Shown: positions 47,394 through 56,019, numbered from the stretch's first letter. The stretch: DNA of 64,000 nt from Bin87 sp965219925 (GCA_965219925.1 OZ244795.1:310001-374000), one strand, 5' to 3'. Program-made: numbers and translations. Notes: generated by a model from the letters alone, not told the origin.

Positions 47394-49016
47394 CTAAGAT
47401 GGCCGCCGCTCTTCCCGCAACGTGATTAGCGTCAGCGGGATCGCGGATACCGCCACCAGCAGGAGGGCCGGGGTCGCCGCCCGAGCGAAGAACGCCTCTT
47501 CGGCTGCCGACCAGATTGACGACGCCAGGGTGGTGAATCCGATGGGGCTCAATATGAGGGTTGCCGGCAGTTCTTTCATGGTCAACAGGAACACGAGGGC
47601 CGCGCCGGTAAGGATGCCGGGCCGGATCAGGGGAAGGGTTACCGTGAACAGCACCGCCAGCGGACGCTTGCCCAAACTGCGCGCCGCCTCTTCGACCTCC
47701 GGACGCACCTGAGACAGCGAGGCACGCAAGGACCCCACGGCGGCGGGCAGGAACAGCGTGACGTAGGCTACGGCCAGCATGGCCAATGATTGATACAGCC
47801 ATCGCGCGTAGTTGGCGCCGAAGAACACCAGACCCAGCGCAATGACGATTCCGGGCAGGGCGAACCCGACGAAACCCAGCCTTTCCAGCCATCTGCTGAA
47901 TAATCCCGGATAACGGACGGCGAGGATGGCGACCGGCGTGGCGCAGATTACGGTAATCGCGGCCGCAAGGACGGAGACTCCCACGGAGTTGGCGGCAGCG
48001 CGCCACAGCAGATCCAGGGGTTCACCCGCTGCTATGCCGCGCACCGTCCAGTACACCAGTACGGCCAATGGCAGTCCGAGGGAAACGGTAACAACCAGGC
48101 CGCAGAACGCCAGGGCGGGCAATCGCCAGCGTCCCAAAGGCACCGGTTGGTGAGGTCGGGACGCGCCGCCGCCGCTGCTGTAGTATCGCGCGCGGCCACG
48201 GGCGGCATGTTCTCCCCAAACGACGGCAAGGGCCAGGACGATTAACGTCAGTGACCAGGCGGCGGCCAGGGTGCGATTAAGGGCTGATCCGTACTGGATG
48301 AATATGCTCCAGGTGAACGTCTCGTACCGCATCATGGCCACGGCGCCGAAGTCGCTGAGGGTGTAGAGCGCGGTGAGCAATCCGCCGGCCAGGATTGCCG
48401 GTCGCAGCAGCGGCAGGGTTACGCTGCGGAAAGTTTGCCAACGGTTCCGTCCCAAGGCGCGGGCAGACTCTTCCAGGGAAATGTCGAGGCTCCACATGGC
48501 GGCCCGGACGGTCAACAAGACGTAGGGGAAACTGATGATGACCAGGGTGAACGCAGCGCCCGAGAATCCGTAGATGCTGGGCAGGCGTTGGACGCCGAAA
48601 GCGGTTTCCAGCCATCCTTGCAGAATGCCGCGCGGCCCCAAACCGACGGCGATGGCGAAACCGACGATGTACGAAGGCAACGCCAGCGGCAGCATGGTGG
48701 CGACGCGCCAGAATGCCCGCCACGGCAGGTTGGTACGCACGGTGAGCCAAGCCAGCGGTGTGGCGATTACGATGCAGGCAACCATGACGGTTGCCATCAG
48801 GATCAAGGTACGGAGCACGACCCACAGGGTGCGCGTACGGAAGATCAAATCGACTGCGTCAGTACCGGCTCCCAGGGTGCGAACAGCGAGGTAAACGGGC
48901 GCGAGCAACAGCAGCGCTCCGATCAACAAGGCGGGCAGCCAGACCGTGGCCGAAGGGCGCGCGGTTCCGGAGAAGAGGTGGCCGAAGGCGGCCCGTGGCG
49001 TGACGAGGTTTAGCAT
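47394..49016 (-). CDS. Iron(III)-type ABC transporter permease (FbpB-like, fused double permease)
   Basis: About 540 residues from ATG 49016 (49043 is an alternative inside a repeat). Two homologous halves each have about six helices and a binding-protein-dependent permease EAA loop: EESARALGRNRWQTFRSVTLP and EEAARSLGKRPLAVLFTVTLP. This double-permease layout is that of FbpB/AfuB/ThiP iron or thiamine importers. The accompanying binding protein (49224-49493) and ATPase (49869-50522) genes are truncated, so the permease may be orphaned. A DtxR-type repressor is 2 kb away, which favours iron. Confidence 0.87.
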   Translation of the reverse strand: MLNLVTPRAAFGHLFSGTARPSATVWLPALLIGALLLLAPVYLAVRTLGAGTDAVDLIFRTRTLWVVLRTLILMATVMVACIVIATPLAWLTVRTNLPWRAFWRVATMLPLALPSYIVGFAIAVGLGPRGILQGWLETAFGVQRLPSIYGFSGAAFTLVIISFPYVLLTVRAAMWSLDISLEESARALGRNRWQTFRSVTLPLLRPAILAGGLLTALYTLSDFGAVAMMRYETFTWSIFIQYGSALNRTLAAAWSLTLIVLALAVVWGEHAARGRARYYSSGGGASRPHQPVPLGRWRLPALAFCGLVVTVSLGLPLAVLVYWTVRGIAAGEPLDLLWRAAANSVGVSVLAAAITVICATPVAILAVRYPGLFSRWLERLGFVGFALPGIVIALGLVFFGANYARWLYQSLAMLAVAYVTLFLPAAVGSLRASLSQVRPEVEEAARSLGKRPLAVLFTVTLPLIRPGILTGAALVFLLTMKELPATLILSPIGFTTLASSIWSAAEEAFFARAATPALLLVAVSAIPLTLITLREERRPS

Positions 49017-49034
49017 GGCTGAGTGGGGGACGGG

Positions 49035-49175
49035 TTTTGACATCGATGAACAGGATTTTTGGGTGTGGTGGCGGCGGGATTGCCACGTCGCTGTGCTCCT
49101 GGCGATGACAGTGGATTGCGAATTTCACCCTCACCCCAACCCTCTCCCATCGAGGGAGAGGGGGCCTTCGACGGG
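49035..49175. repeat. Composite repeat remnants
   Basis: Contains CATCGATGAACAGGATTTTTGGG, a decayed GATTGCCACGTCGCTGTGCTCCTGGCGATGACA half-element and CTCACCCCAACCCTCTCCCATCGAGGGAGAGGG with CTTCGACGGGCTCAAGATGAGCGGG. The block lies between the permease gene and the truncated binding-protein gene. Confidence 0.65.
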
Positions 49176-49223
49176 CTCAAGATGAGCGGGGGCGTGTTGT
49201 GCCCAATTGGAATAGTACCAAAG

Positions 49224-49493
49224 TTATATTGGCCTCGTCGGGAGGAGGGTTCCGACGAGGCCAAACGCCCGGGATTGGGCTGATCGGAGTATTACCACAG
49301 CGGGCGCAGGCACGACCCGAGTAACCTGTACCTCACGGGTAACCTCGGGGCCGGGTTGCTCCACAATGCGGGTAACCTCCACCGGGGCGGCGGCGGGTAC
49401 GGCGCACGCCATGATGGCGGTTGTCAGAAGCACAATCAGGGCGGCGGTCGGAAAGTGGAATTTTCTATGGCGAATGGTGGGTTCCAGCTGCAT
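49224..49493 (-). pseudogene. Truncated ABC transporter solute-binding lipoprotein (N-terminal fragment)
   Basis: ATG 49493 has GGAGGTAA seven bases upstream. The first part is a lipoprotein signal: basic HRKFHF, hydrophobic TAALIVLLTTAI and a MAC lipobox. It then has the VEVTRIVEQ...EVTREVQVTRVV low-complexity tether typical of Chloroflexota binding proteins. After about 65 residues similarity ends and the frame stops at 49224; the mature binding domain of about 300 residues is missing. It sits upstream of an iron permease on the same strand, so it is probably a broken FbpA-type gene. Confidence 0.7.
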
Positions 49494-49621
49494 CGTGTTT
49501 ACCTCCAAGTCTTGGGCGGGCTTTCCGGCGAAGATTGCGTCTAACGTTGGCTGACGGTCGGCATGGCTATGATCCTCCGTCAGGCGGACGATAGAAATAT
49601 TATCGTGGTGACGCAGAATAT

Positions 49622-49650
49622 ATATTAGTATAGACTTATTTATATGTCAA
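49622..49650 (-). promoter_or_regulatory. Promoter of the truncated binding-protein gene
   Basis: On the minus strand TTGACA (49645-49650), a 17-base spacer and TAATAT (49622-49627). The region 49580-49690 is strongly AT-rich compared with the rest of the window. The promoter is intact although the gene is cut. Confidence 0.6.
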
Positions 49651-49699
49651 GTGCGTATTGATATTTGATTTTGTCAATGATTATTCAGGCGCAAATCAG

Positions 49700-49778
49700 G
49701 GTCATTCGGTTGTCATTGCGAGGAGCGCAGCCGCTCATGGTGAGCCTGTCGAACCACGTGGCAATCTCGCCAAAGAGT
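49700..49778. repeat. Partial GTCATTGCGA mini-element with TTCGACAGGCTCACC-like insert
   Basis: GGGTCATTCGGTTGTCATTGCGAGGAGCGCAG is followed by CCGCTCATGGTGAGCCTGTCGAACC and GTGGCAATCTCGCCAAAG, where the element breaks off. It lies in the AT-rich gap 49494-49868 between two truncated transporter genes; no gene is seen there. Confidence 0.7.
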
Positions 49779-49868
49779 ATTGACAAGCATATTGCGTGTC
49801 GATAAACTGACGCTATAATCAATAGTCATTGATGAATTTTATCAATATACACTAATAATATTATTTGT

Positions 49869-50522
49869 CTGAACCAACTGTCAGGCGGGCAACAGCAACG
49901 GGTAGCGCTGGCCCGCGCGTTGGCGCCGGCGCCCGACCTGATCCTGATGGACGAGCCGTTCTCAAGTCTCGACCCGGGTCTGCGCGAACAATTGCGCCAG
50001 GACGTTAAGGGAATCATGCGGCGTCGCAACGCCACGGTGGTGTGTGTTACGCACGACCAGGAAGAGGCGATGCAGCTGGGCGATGTGGTGGCCGTGATGC
50101 ACGAGGGGCGCGTTGAGCAGTTGGGACCGCCGGAAGAGGTGTTCCATCATCCGGACACCCAGTTCGCTGCGGAGTTTTTCGGTACTGCGGACTTCCTGCC
50201 GGCGTGGCGGGATGACGAGTACCTGACCGGCGAGGTAGGTCGGATGTCCTGGCCGGCGTCGTGTTCCACCGGGCGACAGTTGCAGGTGATGATCCGTCCG
50301 GACTGCGTTGATATAGAACCGGCAGACAACGGGGCATGCGTGGTGTTGCAACGGGAATTCAGGGGCGCTTTCAACCTCTATACGGTGGGGTTGCCATCGG
50401 GCCACAAAGTGCGGGCGCTGAAGTCTCACCTGGTGCAACTGGAGCCGGGCACGCGGGTGGGGCTGTCGATGCGGCAGGGCCATACGATGCAGCCGTTCGT
50501 GGACGGTGTAGCTCAGGGGTAG
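49869..50522 (+). pseudogene. Truncated ABC transporter ATPase (FbpC-like), N-terminus missing
   Basis: The frame starts at the ABC signature LNQLSGGQQQRVALARAL, then Walker B LILMDEPFSSLD, the H-loop VTHDQEEAM and the TOBE-like C-terminal domain. Walker A and the first 130 or so residues are absent; the upstream sequence is AT-rich and non-coding. The gene is on the opposite strand to the permease. It is the remaining 3' part of an iron-type importer ATPase, most likely cut by the same rearrangement that truncated the binding-protein gene. Confidence 0.85.
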
Positions 50523-50840
50523 CGGTGGGGGTTCAACCTGACCCTCTCCCGGTTGGAGAGGGGGAGCCGAATCTAACATCGATGGACAGGATTTTGGGCC
50601 GTGGTTTGCGACGGGGCGCTCACGCGTACCCACTTTGTCATTGCGACCCCGTACTTGATATAGGGGTGGCAATCTCGTCGCCGTAGCAACGGCGGTTCGT
50701 TGACGCGTGTTCAGCCTCATCGAGATTGCCACGCTGCGCTCGCAATGACATGAGGTTGCGATTTTCACCCTCACCCCTACCCTCTCCCATCAAGGGAGAG
50801 GGGGTCCTTCGACGGGCTCAGGATGAGCGGGGGTGGGGAC
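50523..50840. repeat. Repeat cluster including a GTCATTGCGA element
   Basis: ACCCTCTCCCGG hairpin, ACATCGATGGACAGGATTTTGGGCCG, then CTCACGCGTACCCACTTTGTCATTGCG...CGCTCGCAATGACATGAGG (50612-50754), CTCACCCCTACCCTCTCCCATCAAGGGAGAGGG and CCTTCGACGGGCTCAGGATGAGCGGG. The gap 50523-50950 has no gene; TATAAT at 50893-50898 may serve the next gene. Confidence 0.72.
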
Positions 50841-50950
50841 CGGATTAGCCGCGGGGCGTGTCTGCAAGGGGTGGGCTATTGCGGTATAATTTCTGCACCC
50901 CAGATGGGTCGGCCCGATGTGGTCGGCCATCCCCTGCCCAAGAGTGAAGC

Positions 50951-51712
50951 GTGCCACGTTCTCGAAAATCTGCCCCGGACACCATTGCCCACGGCCACGA
51001 TGGGCCGGAACGACTGTCTCCCGTTACGGAAAACTATCTGCTGTCCCTGTACAAGATGTGGGAAGACGCGGATATCCCGACCCTTACGCAGCTCACCGAG
51101 GCATTGCGGCAGCTGCCGCCCACCGAAGGATTAGGCACGTCGGTGCCGTCGGTGGCCGGGATGCTGCGCCGGATGCAGAAGCAGGGTTTGGTGGACATAG
51201 GTACGGACAAGCGAATCAGGTTGACGGGTCGGGGAAAGACGGAGGGTGAGAACATCGCGAGGCGGCACCGGCTGGCGGAGTGGCTGGTGGTAAGTCTGCT
51301 GGGCATGGAGCTCCACGAGGCTCACATTGAAGCGCACCAGCTGGAACACGGCATGTCTTCGGCCATGGAAGCCAAGCTGATGGAACGGCTGGGGAATCCG
51401 ACGCGCTCACCGTTCGGATGGCCGATTCCGGGCACCGGAGCGTCGGCTGCGGCGCCCGGGGCGGTTACGCTGGAGAACGCCACGAGCGGCGTGCCGTACG
51501 TGGTTGACCGGGTACCCGAGGAAGACGCCGACCTGCTGAAGTTCCTGGGTGGAGCCAACCTGGTGCCCGAACATCAGATAACGTTGCTGGAAGCGATGCC
51601 GTACCTGGGCGTGATGCAGGTTGCCACCGAGGTGGACAACATATCAATCGGCTACAACGTGGCGCGGCAGATAGTAGTGCGGCCCTCAGCGGAGGACGCT
51701 GCGGACGACTAA
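50951..51712 (+). CDS. DtxR/MntR-family metal-dependent transcriptional repressor
   Basis: 253 residues from a GTG. The winged helix-turn-helix TENYLLSLYKMWED, SVPSVAGMLRRMQKQGLVDIG and RIRLTGRGKTEGENIARRHRLAEWLV match the family. The metal-binding dimerisation segment has LHEAHIEAHQLEHGMSSAMEAKLMERLG with the conserved Glu, His and Glu. A longer C-terminal domain (SH3/FeoA-like) follows. It would sense Fe(II) or Mn(II). It lies beside the remnants of an iron importer, its plausible former target. It is convergent with the next gene, and the stop codons overlap. Confidence 0.9.
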   Translation: MPRSRKSAPDTIAHGHDGPERLSPVTENYLLSLYKMWEDADIPTLTQLTEALRQLPPTEGLGTSVPSVAGMLRRMQKQGLVDIGTDKRIRLTGRGKTEGENIARRHRLAEWLVVSLLGMELHEAHIEAHQLEHGMSSAMEAKLMERLGNPTRSPFGWPIPGTGASAAAPGAVTLENATSGVPYVVDRVPEEDADLLKFLGGANLVPEHQITLLEAMPYLGVMQVATEVDNISIGYNVARQIVVRPSAEDAADD

Positions 51713-52278
51713 TCCGTATCGGCGAGGGCGCGCCGAACCTGGGCCCAGCCTTCGGCCATGGCGCGGTCTGGCAGGGGCGGCTGCTCGGGATCGGGAATGA
51801 CCTTGACGGCGACGAGCACGGGCCCGTGGCGCTGCATGATGTCTTCCAGTCCGATGAGGAATTCTTCCAGGTTGTCGAACCGGCAGGCGTGGGAATAGCC
51901 GGCGCTGCGGGCCATGCCCTCGAAGTCCACGTTGTCGAACCCGGGGATGGGGACGCCGTCGGTGGAAGAGTGGTCGGCGTCTTCGAGAACGAAGTGGACG
52001 AGGTTGGCCGGGGAGGCTTCGCCGATGGTGGCGAGGCTGCCGAGATCGGTGCGCAGGGTGGCGTCGCAGTCCAGCACGAGTACCCGGCGGCCGGGCTGGG
52101 CGAGGGAAAGGCCCAGGCCAACAGCGGGAGCGCGGTCCATGCAGTCGGTGAGGTCGATGTCCAGCTCACGGCGCTGGGAGACCTGGTGCCAGTTGCGCAG
52201 GGCGGCCGACGTGGAGACGACCAGGGCGTCGCTGCGATGGAAGTTGATGGCACGGGCGACTTCGTGGGAGGGTATCAT
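51709..52278 (-). CDS. Thiamine diphosphate-binding domain protein with altered cofactor motif
   Basis: About 189 residues from ATG 52278. It is a paralog of the gene at 52674-53267, with the same order VGLGLSLAQPGRRVLVLDCD, LGSLATIG, LVHFVLED and AGYSHACRFDNLEEF. The thiamine-diphosphate Mg motif, GDGSLLMN in the paralog, is here DCDATLRTD with Cys for Gly, and the Asn ligand is lost. Cofactor binding may therefore be weak. It is in the same cluster as the alpha/beta pair, and could be a regulatory subunit. Confidence 0.75.
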   Translation of the reverse strand: MIPSHEVARAINFHRSDALVVSTSAALRNWHQVSQRRELDIDLTDCMDRAPAVGLGLSLAQPGRRVLVLDCDATLRTDLGSLATIGEASPANLVHFVLEDADHSSTDGVPIPGFDNVDFEGMARSAGYSHACRFDNLEEFLIGLEDIMQRHGPVLVAVKVIPDPEQPPLPDRAMAEGWAQVRRALADTD

Positions 52279-52335
52279 TTTACATCGATGCACAGGATAA
52301 ACAGGATTTCGGCTCATTGGGGAGGATGCTGACGG

Positions 52336-52554
52336 TCAGTTGTCATCGTCGACTTCGCGGTTGGATTCCCGGCGGATTTCGGAGCGGCGGCGGGAGACCA
52401 TCAGATAGAGGCCGGTGGGGATGAGCACAGCCCCAGGAACCGCCTTCAGCGCGTTGCCCTCCACGAAACCCAGCCAAAGCAGGTAGAATCCGGCCACAAC
52501 GATTGCCGAGGCCAAGAGCCTGCCGAGGATACCGCGGAGAGGATTATTCAGCAT
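52336..52554 (-). CDS. Small membrane protein
   Basis: About 72 residues from ATG 52554, with two hydrophobic helices (LLASAIVVAGFYLLWLGFV and AVPGAVLIPTGLYLMVS) and a charged C-terminal tail RRRSEIRRES...DDDN. Not recognised. It lies between two thiamine-diphosphate domain genes and could be a membrane anchor. No Shine-Dalgarno is visible. Confidence 0.55.
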   Translation of the reverse strand: MLNNPLRGILGRLLASAIVVAGFYLLWLGFVEGNALKAVPGAVLIPTGLYLMVSRRRSEIRRESNREVDDDN

Positions 52555-52559
52555 GGAGG

Positions 52560-52673
52560 AGGTTATCCTGCGCCGTCGCTGCAAACCCAACCCCCTCCCA
52601 AAGGGAGAGGGGGTTTGATGACGGGGTGGTATGCGCCCAACTGTTGGCCATCTCCCACCGGGAGAGGGATGAT
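52560..52673. repeat. CCCTCTCCC hairpin pair
   Basis: CCCCCTCCCAAAGGGAGAGGGGG at about 52591-52613 and CATCTCCCACCGGGAGAGGGATG at about 52648-52671, in the short gap between two genes of the cluster. Confidence 0.6.
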
Positions 52674-53267
52674 TTAATCGTCGGCCAGGGCGGCGGTCAC
52701 TTCCGAGTAGGCTTGTTGGGCGGAGCGGGTGCCGCGCACCCGGAACTGGACGGGGGTGTTCTCGATTTCCGGTTCTACCACCAGGTGGATGAACACGGGG
52801 CCTTCGGCCGCCAGCGCTTCGTCGATGCCGTTGGTCAGGTCTTCCAGGTTATCGTAGGAGAAGACGGCGGCGTAACCGGCGCCTTTGGCGACTTCGGTCC
52901 AGTCGGTGACGCCATCCGAGCCGGGGATGGGCTGGCCGCCGGTTACGGCATACACGCCGTTATTGAAGAGGAAGTGGTAGAAGTTCTTGGGCTGCTTGGT
53001 GGAAGTCGTTACCAGAGTGCCCAGGTTCATCAGCAGGCTGCCGTCGCCATCGAGCACGAACACCTTACGGCCGGGCTGGGCCAGGGCAACGCCGAGACCG
53101 ACGTTGCTGGCTTTGCCCATTGCGCCGGAGATGGGCAGGTCCAGGTTCTGGTTGGTAGTTACGGTGGGTAGGCCGAAGCGCACGTTGCCGGCGTTCATGG
53201 TAGGGATGATGACGGCGTCGTCGCGCTTGCTGTCGATGATGCGGACGGCATCGGTATTGTTAATCAT
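52674..53267 (-). CDS. Thiamine diphosphate-dependent decarboxylase, PP-domain (beta) subunit
   Basis: 197 residues resembling the beta subunit of sulfopyruvate decarboxylase or the C-terminal half of phosphonopyruvate decarboxylase. VFVLDGDGSLLMNLGTL holds the GDG...N Mg/thiamine-diphosphate motif; AMGKASNVGLGVALAQPGR precedes it and NGVYAVTGGQP and AKGAGYAAVF follow. It works with the PYR-domain subunit encoded 53 bases upstream. The natural 2-oxo acid substrate is unknown. Confidence 0.85.
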   Translation of the reverse strand: MINNTDAVRIIDSKRDDAVIIPTMNAGNVRFGLPTVTTNQNLDLPISGAMGKASNVGLGVALAQPGRKVFVLDGDGSLLMNLGTLVTTSTKQPKNFYHFLFNNGVYAVTGGQPIPGSDGVTDWTEVAKGAGYAAVFSYDNLEDLTNGIDEALAAEGPVFIHLVVEPEIENTPVQFRVRGTRSAQQAYSEVTAALADD

Positions 53268-53320
53268 CAGGGTGTACTCCAGAGGATGGTGGTTGGATGA
53301 ATGGAATCGCGCGATGGAAT

Positions 53321-53833
53321 CTAGGAGCCGAATTCGGTGCCGATGAGCACGCCAACAGGCCGGTTGAGGCGTTGGGCTTCTTCGAAGGCGATGCTGATGC
53401 GGTCGGCGTCATCGTCGGTTTCAACGAGGTAGTAATTTATTCCCCAGGCGTGAAGGATATGCTCGATAAAACGGCCGGCGGAGTCTGGCGTGGGGCCGCG
53501 CCGGGTCCAGCCGCGGTAACCAATCAGCAGAACCAGGGGTTGGTTCAGGTCGAGACTGAGGCCGCGGATAGAATCGCCGGCCTCAAAGACGCCGGTGTTC
53601 TGAATGAGGACCACCGGCTTGGCTCCACCGACCCAGAGTCCGGCGGCGACGGCCATGGTTTCGCCTTCGCGGCAGACCGGAACCAAGTCGAGGGTGGGTT
53701 CTTCCATCATCATGTTATAGAGGAAGTTAGTTTCGCTGTCGGGAAGCCAAACCACGTGGGAAACATTGTTCTTGATTAGTTCGCCGACCAGGGAAGCCGG
53801 GTGCAGAATGGATTCGTGGGTGGCCGTAGTCAT
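53321..53833 (-). CDS. Thiamine diphosphate-dependent decarboxylase, PYR-domain (alpha) subunit
   Basis: 170 residues. VCREGETMAVAAGLWVGGAKPVVLIQ contains the catalytic Glu that activates the thiazolium, followed by NTGVFEAGDSIRGL and LLIGYRGWTRRG with TPDSAGRFIEHIL. This is the alpha subunit pattern of sulfopyruvate/phosphonopyruvate decarboxylase. The gene begins the four-gene cluster running down to 51709. The split architecture is known in archaeal ComDE. Confidence 0.85.
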   Translation of the reverse strand: MTTATHESILHPASLVGELIKNNVSHVVWLPDSETNFLYNMMMEEPTLDLVPVCREGETMAVAAGLWVGGAKPVVLIQNTGVFEAGDSIRGLSLDLNQPLVLLIGYRGWTRRGPTPDSAGRFIEHILHAWGINYYLVETDDDADRISIAFEEAQRLNRPVGVLIGTEFGS

Positions 53834-53934
53834 TATCGCGACTCCTTGAATGATGCGCGGTGATTGAAAGTCTGTTGGAATGTGGCCGGCATTATATGGT
53901 TTGGCATTTGGGGCGTCAATGAGTGGGGTGGGTG

Positions 53935-54180
53935 GCGGGCTCAGGATGATCCTTCGACGGGCTCAGGATGAGCGGGGGGAGCGTTTTACCTGGATGAACC
54001 GGATGGACCGGATTTTTGAGTGTGAGGGCTTGTCATTGCGAGCGCAGCGTGGCAATCCCGATGAGGTAGTGCAATGACAGGGAGGTGCGGCCCTTCGACG
54101 GGCTCAGGACGAGCGGAGGGATTGTCACCCTCACCCCAACCCTCTCCCATCAAGGGAGAGGGGGAGGGGACTGGCTGGCG
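53935..54180. repeat. Repeat cluster upstream of the decarboxylase genes
   Basis: No gene. It contains CCTTCGACGGGCTCAGGATGAGCGGG twice, ACCTGGATGAACCGGATGGACCGGATTTTTG, a shortened TTGTCATTGCGAGCGCAGCGTGGCAATCCCGATGAGGTAGTGCAATGACA (54029-54079) and CTCACCCCAACCCTCTCCCATCAAGGGAGAGGG. Confidence 0.68.
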
Positions 54181-54187
54181 GGAGTGG

Positions 54188-55603
54188 TTAGAATTCGGCG
54201 TTGCGGGGGGTGCGGGGGAAGGCGATTACGTCGCGGATGTTCTGCATTCCGGTGGCGAACTGGACGGTGCGCTCGAAGCCCAGACCGAAGCCGGCATGGG
54301 GTGCGGTTCCGTAGCGACGCAGGTCGAGATACCACCAGTAGGGGGCTGCGTCGAGACCCGACTCGGCCATCCGGGACTGGAGGATGTCCAAGCGTTCTTC
54401 GCGCTGGCTGCCGCCGATGATTTCGCCGATGCGCGGCACCAGCACGTCCATGGCGCGGACGGTGCGGCCATCGTCGCTGAGTCTCATATAGAACGCCTTG
54501 ATGGAGCTGGGATAGTCGGTGACGATGACGGGTTTTCCGACCTTGCGTTCGGTGAGGTAGCGTTCGTGTTCGGACTGGAGATCCAGGCCCCAGTCAATGG
54601 GGTAGTCGAAGGATTCGCCGGATGATTTGAGGGCGTTGACGGCCTCGGTGTAGGTCATGCGCTCGAAGTCGGAGGCGACGATGCCCTCCAGGGTGGCGAT
54701 GAGTTCCTTGTCGTAGAATTGGTTGAAGAAGGCCATATCGTCGGGACAGGTTTCGAGGACGTGGGCGAACAGGTAGCGCAGGAAATCCTCGGCCAGGTCG
54801 GCAAGGCCATCGAGGTCGCAGAAGGCAACCTCGGGTTCCACCATCCAGAACTCGGCCAGGTGACGGGAGGTGTTGGAATTTTCGGCGCGGAAGGTGGGGC
54901 CGAAGGTGTACACATCGGTCATGGACTGGGCAAAGATTTCGGCCTCCAACTGGCCGCTGACGGTCAGGAAGGCCGGGCGGCCAAAGAAGTCCTGGCTGTT
55001 GTCCACGGAACCGTCCCCGACTCCGTCCAATCTTGGCGGGTTGTCGACATCCAGGGTGGTGACGCGGAACATGGCGCCGGCGCCCTCGGCGTCGCTGGCG
55101 GTGATGATGGGAGTCTGGATGTAGAGGAATCCGCGCTGCTGGAAGAACTGGTGGATGCCGAAGGCCATTGCGTTTCGGACGCGGGCCATGGCGCCGAAGG
55201 TGTTGGTGCGGGGACGCAGGTGGGCGAGCTCGCGGAGGAATTCCAGGGTGTGCCGTTTTTTCTGGAGGGGGTATTGCTCCGGGTCGGCGCCGCCGAGCTG
55301 CTCGATGCTTTGGGCGAGAATTTCGTAGCGCTGGCCGCGGCCCAGAGATTCCTGGAGCGTGCCGGCGACGCTAACGCTGCAACCGGTGCTGAGCTGTCCG
55401 ACCAGCGCCTGGTCGGGGCAGGTGGCGTCGACGACTATCTGGAGGTCGGCAAAGGTGGAGCCGTCGTTGATCTGGACGAAGGCGACTGCGCCGGAGGAAC
55501 GGACGGTTTTGACCCAGCCCTTGACGACGAGGGGGTCATTTCCGGGTAGTTCATCAAGGCTGAGCAGGTCTTTGATGCGGGTGCGCGGCTGCGAAGTTGG
55601 CAT
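54188..55603 (-). CDS. asnS: Asparagine--tRNA ligase
   Basis: 471 residues. The N-terminal OB-fold (VVKGWVKTVRSSGAVAFVQINDG) precedes the class II core: PIITASDAEGAGAMF (motif 1 region), FRAENSNTSRHLAEFWMVEPE (motif 2) and GFGLGFERTVQFATGM (motif 3). The AsnRS-type motif 2 without the AspRS-specific residues supports Asn. GGAGGT lies 7 bases before the ATG. A 13-base repeat array occupies its leader. Its presence implies direct Asn-tRNA charging. Confidence 0.95.
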   Translation of the reverse strand: MPTSQPRTRIKDLLSLDELPGNDPLVVKGWVKTVRSSGAVAFVQINDGSTFADLQIVVDATCPDQALVGQLSTGCSVSVAGTLQESLGRGQRYEILAQSIEQLGGADPEQYPLQKKRHTLEFLRELAHLRPRTNTFGAMARVRNAMAFGIHQFFQQRGFLYIQTPIITASDAEGAGAMFRVTTLDVDNPPRLDGVGDGSVDNSQDFFGRPAFLTVSGQLEAEIFAQSMTDVYTFGPTFRAENSNTSRHLAEFWMVEPEVAFCDLDGLADLAEDFLRYLFAHVLETCPDDMAFFNQFYDKELIATLEGIVASDFERMTYTEAVNALKSSGESFDYPIDWGLDLQSEHERYLTERKVGKPVIVTDYPSSIKAFYMRLSDDGRTVRAMDVLVPRIGEIIGGSQREERLDILQSRMAESGLDAAPYWWYLDLRRYGTAPHAGFGLGFERTVQFATGMQNIRDVIAFPRTPRNAEF

Positions 55604-55614
55604 GGCGTACCTCC

Positions 55615-55666
55615 GTTGCTGCTGTTCGTTGCTGCTGTTCGGTGCTGCTGTTCGGTGCTGCTGTTC
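55615..55666. repeat. Four tandem 13-bp repeats in the asnS leader
   Basis: GTTGCTGCTGTTC twice, then GGTGCTGCTGTTC twice. On the asnS strand they read GAACAGCAGCACC/GAACAGCAGCAAC and lie just upstream of the Shine-Dalgarno. The 13-base unit does not keep frame, so it is untranslated. Confidence 0.85.
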
Positions 55667-55718
55667 GGTGAATGATGGCCGGATTTTAGCATAAGGGTGT
55701 TTGGGCAGGATGGTTGGA

Positions 55719-55884
55719 CTAGGTCGTGTTGACGTTTGAGATATAAGGTGATTTCGCTAACCCCAGCTCGTCATTCCCGCGAAAGCGGGAATCCAGACGC
55801 TTTGGAAAGCAGAGATCGTTCACATTCAGGGTACTCTGGATTCCCGCTTTCGCGGGAATGACGTGAAATGTCAGCACGGCCTAG
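55719..55884. repeat. CTAG-bounded palindromic mini-element, TGTTGAC-end family
   Basis: CTAGGTCGTGTTGACGTTTGAG to GTGAAATGTCAGCACGGCCTAG. The interior is the reverse complement of the 2213-2376 copy (AGGTGATTTCGCTAACCCCAGCTCGTC; GACGCTTTGGAAAGCAGAGATCG). It shares its right CTAG with element E1. Confidence 0.86.
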
Positions 55885-56013
55885 TAGACCAACATTCTTG
55901 AAATGATGGATGTGGATGCCAGATTGCTCGACGATAGTCTCCATAAAGCCCTGTATGGCGGGGAAAGTCCCTGTACCAATCAACCCATCATTACAAAGAT
56001 TTCGGACTACTAG
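55881..56013. mobile_element. Mini-element E1, copy 2
   Basis: CTAGTAGACCAACATTCTTG to ACAAAGATTTCGGACTACTAG. It is near-identical to the nested copy at 31289-31421. It is bounded by CTAG on both sides and lies immediately upstream of vapB. Confidence 0.86.
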
Positions 56014-56019
56014 TATAAT
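55991..56019 (+). promoter_or_regulatory. Candidate vapBC promoter with -35 box inside E1
   Basis: TTACAA (55991-55996), a 17-base spacer and TATAAT (56014-56019), 24 bases before the vapB start. The -35 box and spacer are the end of mini-element E1; the -10 box is the adjoining host DNA. Confidence 0.55.
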
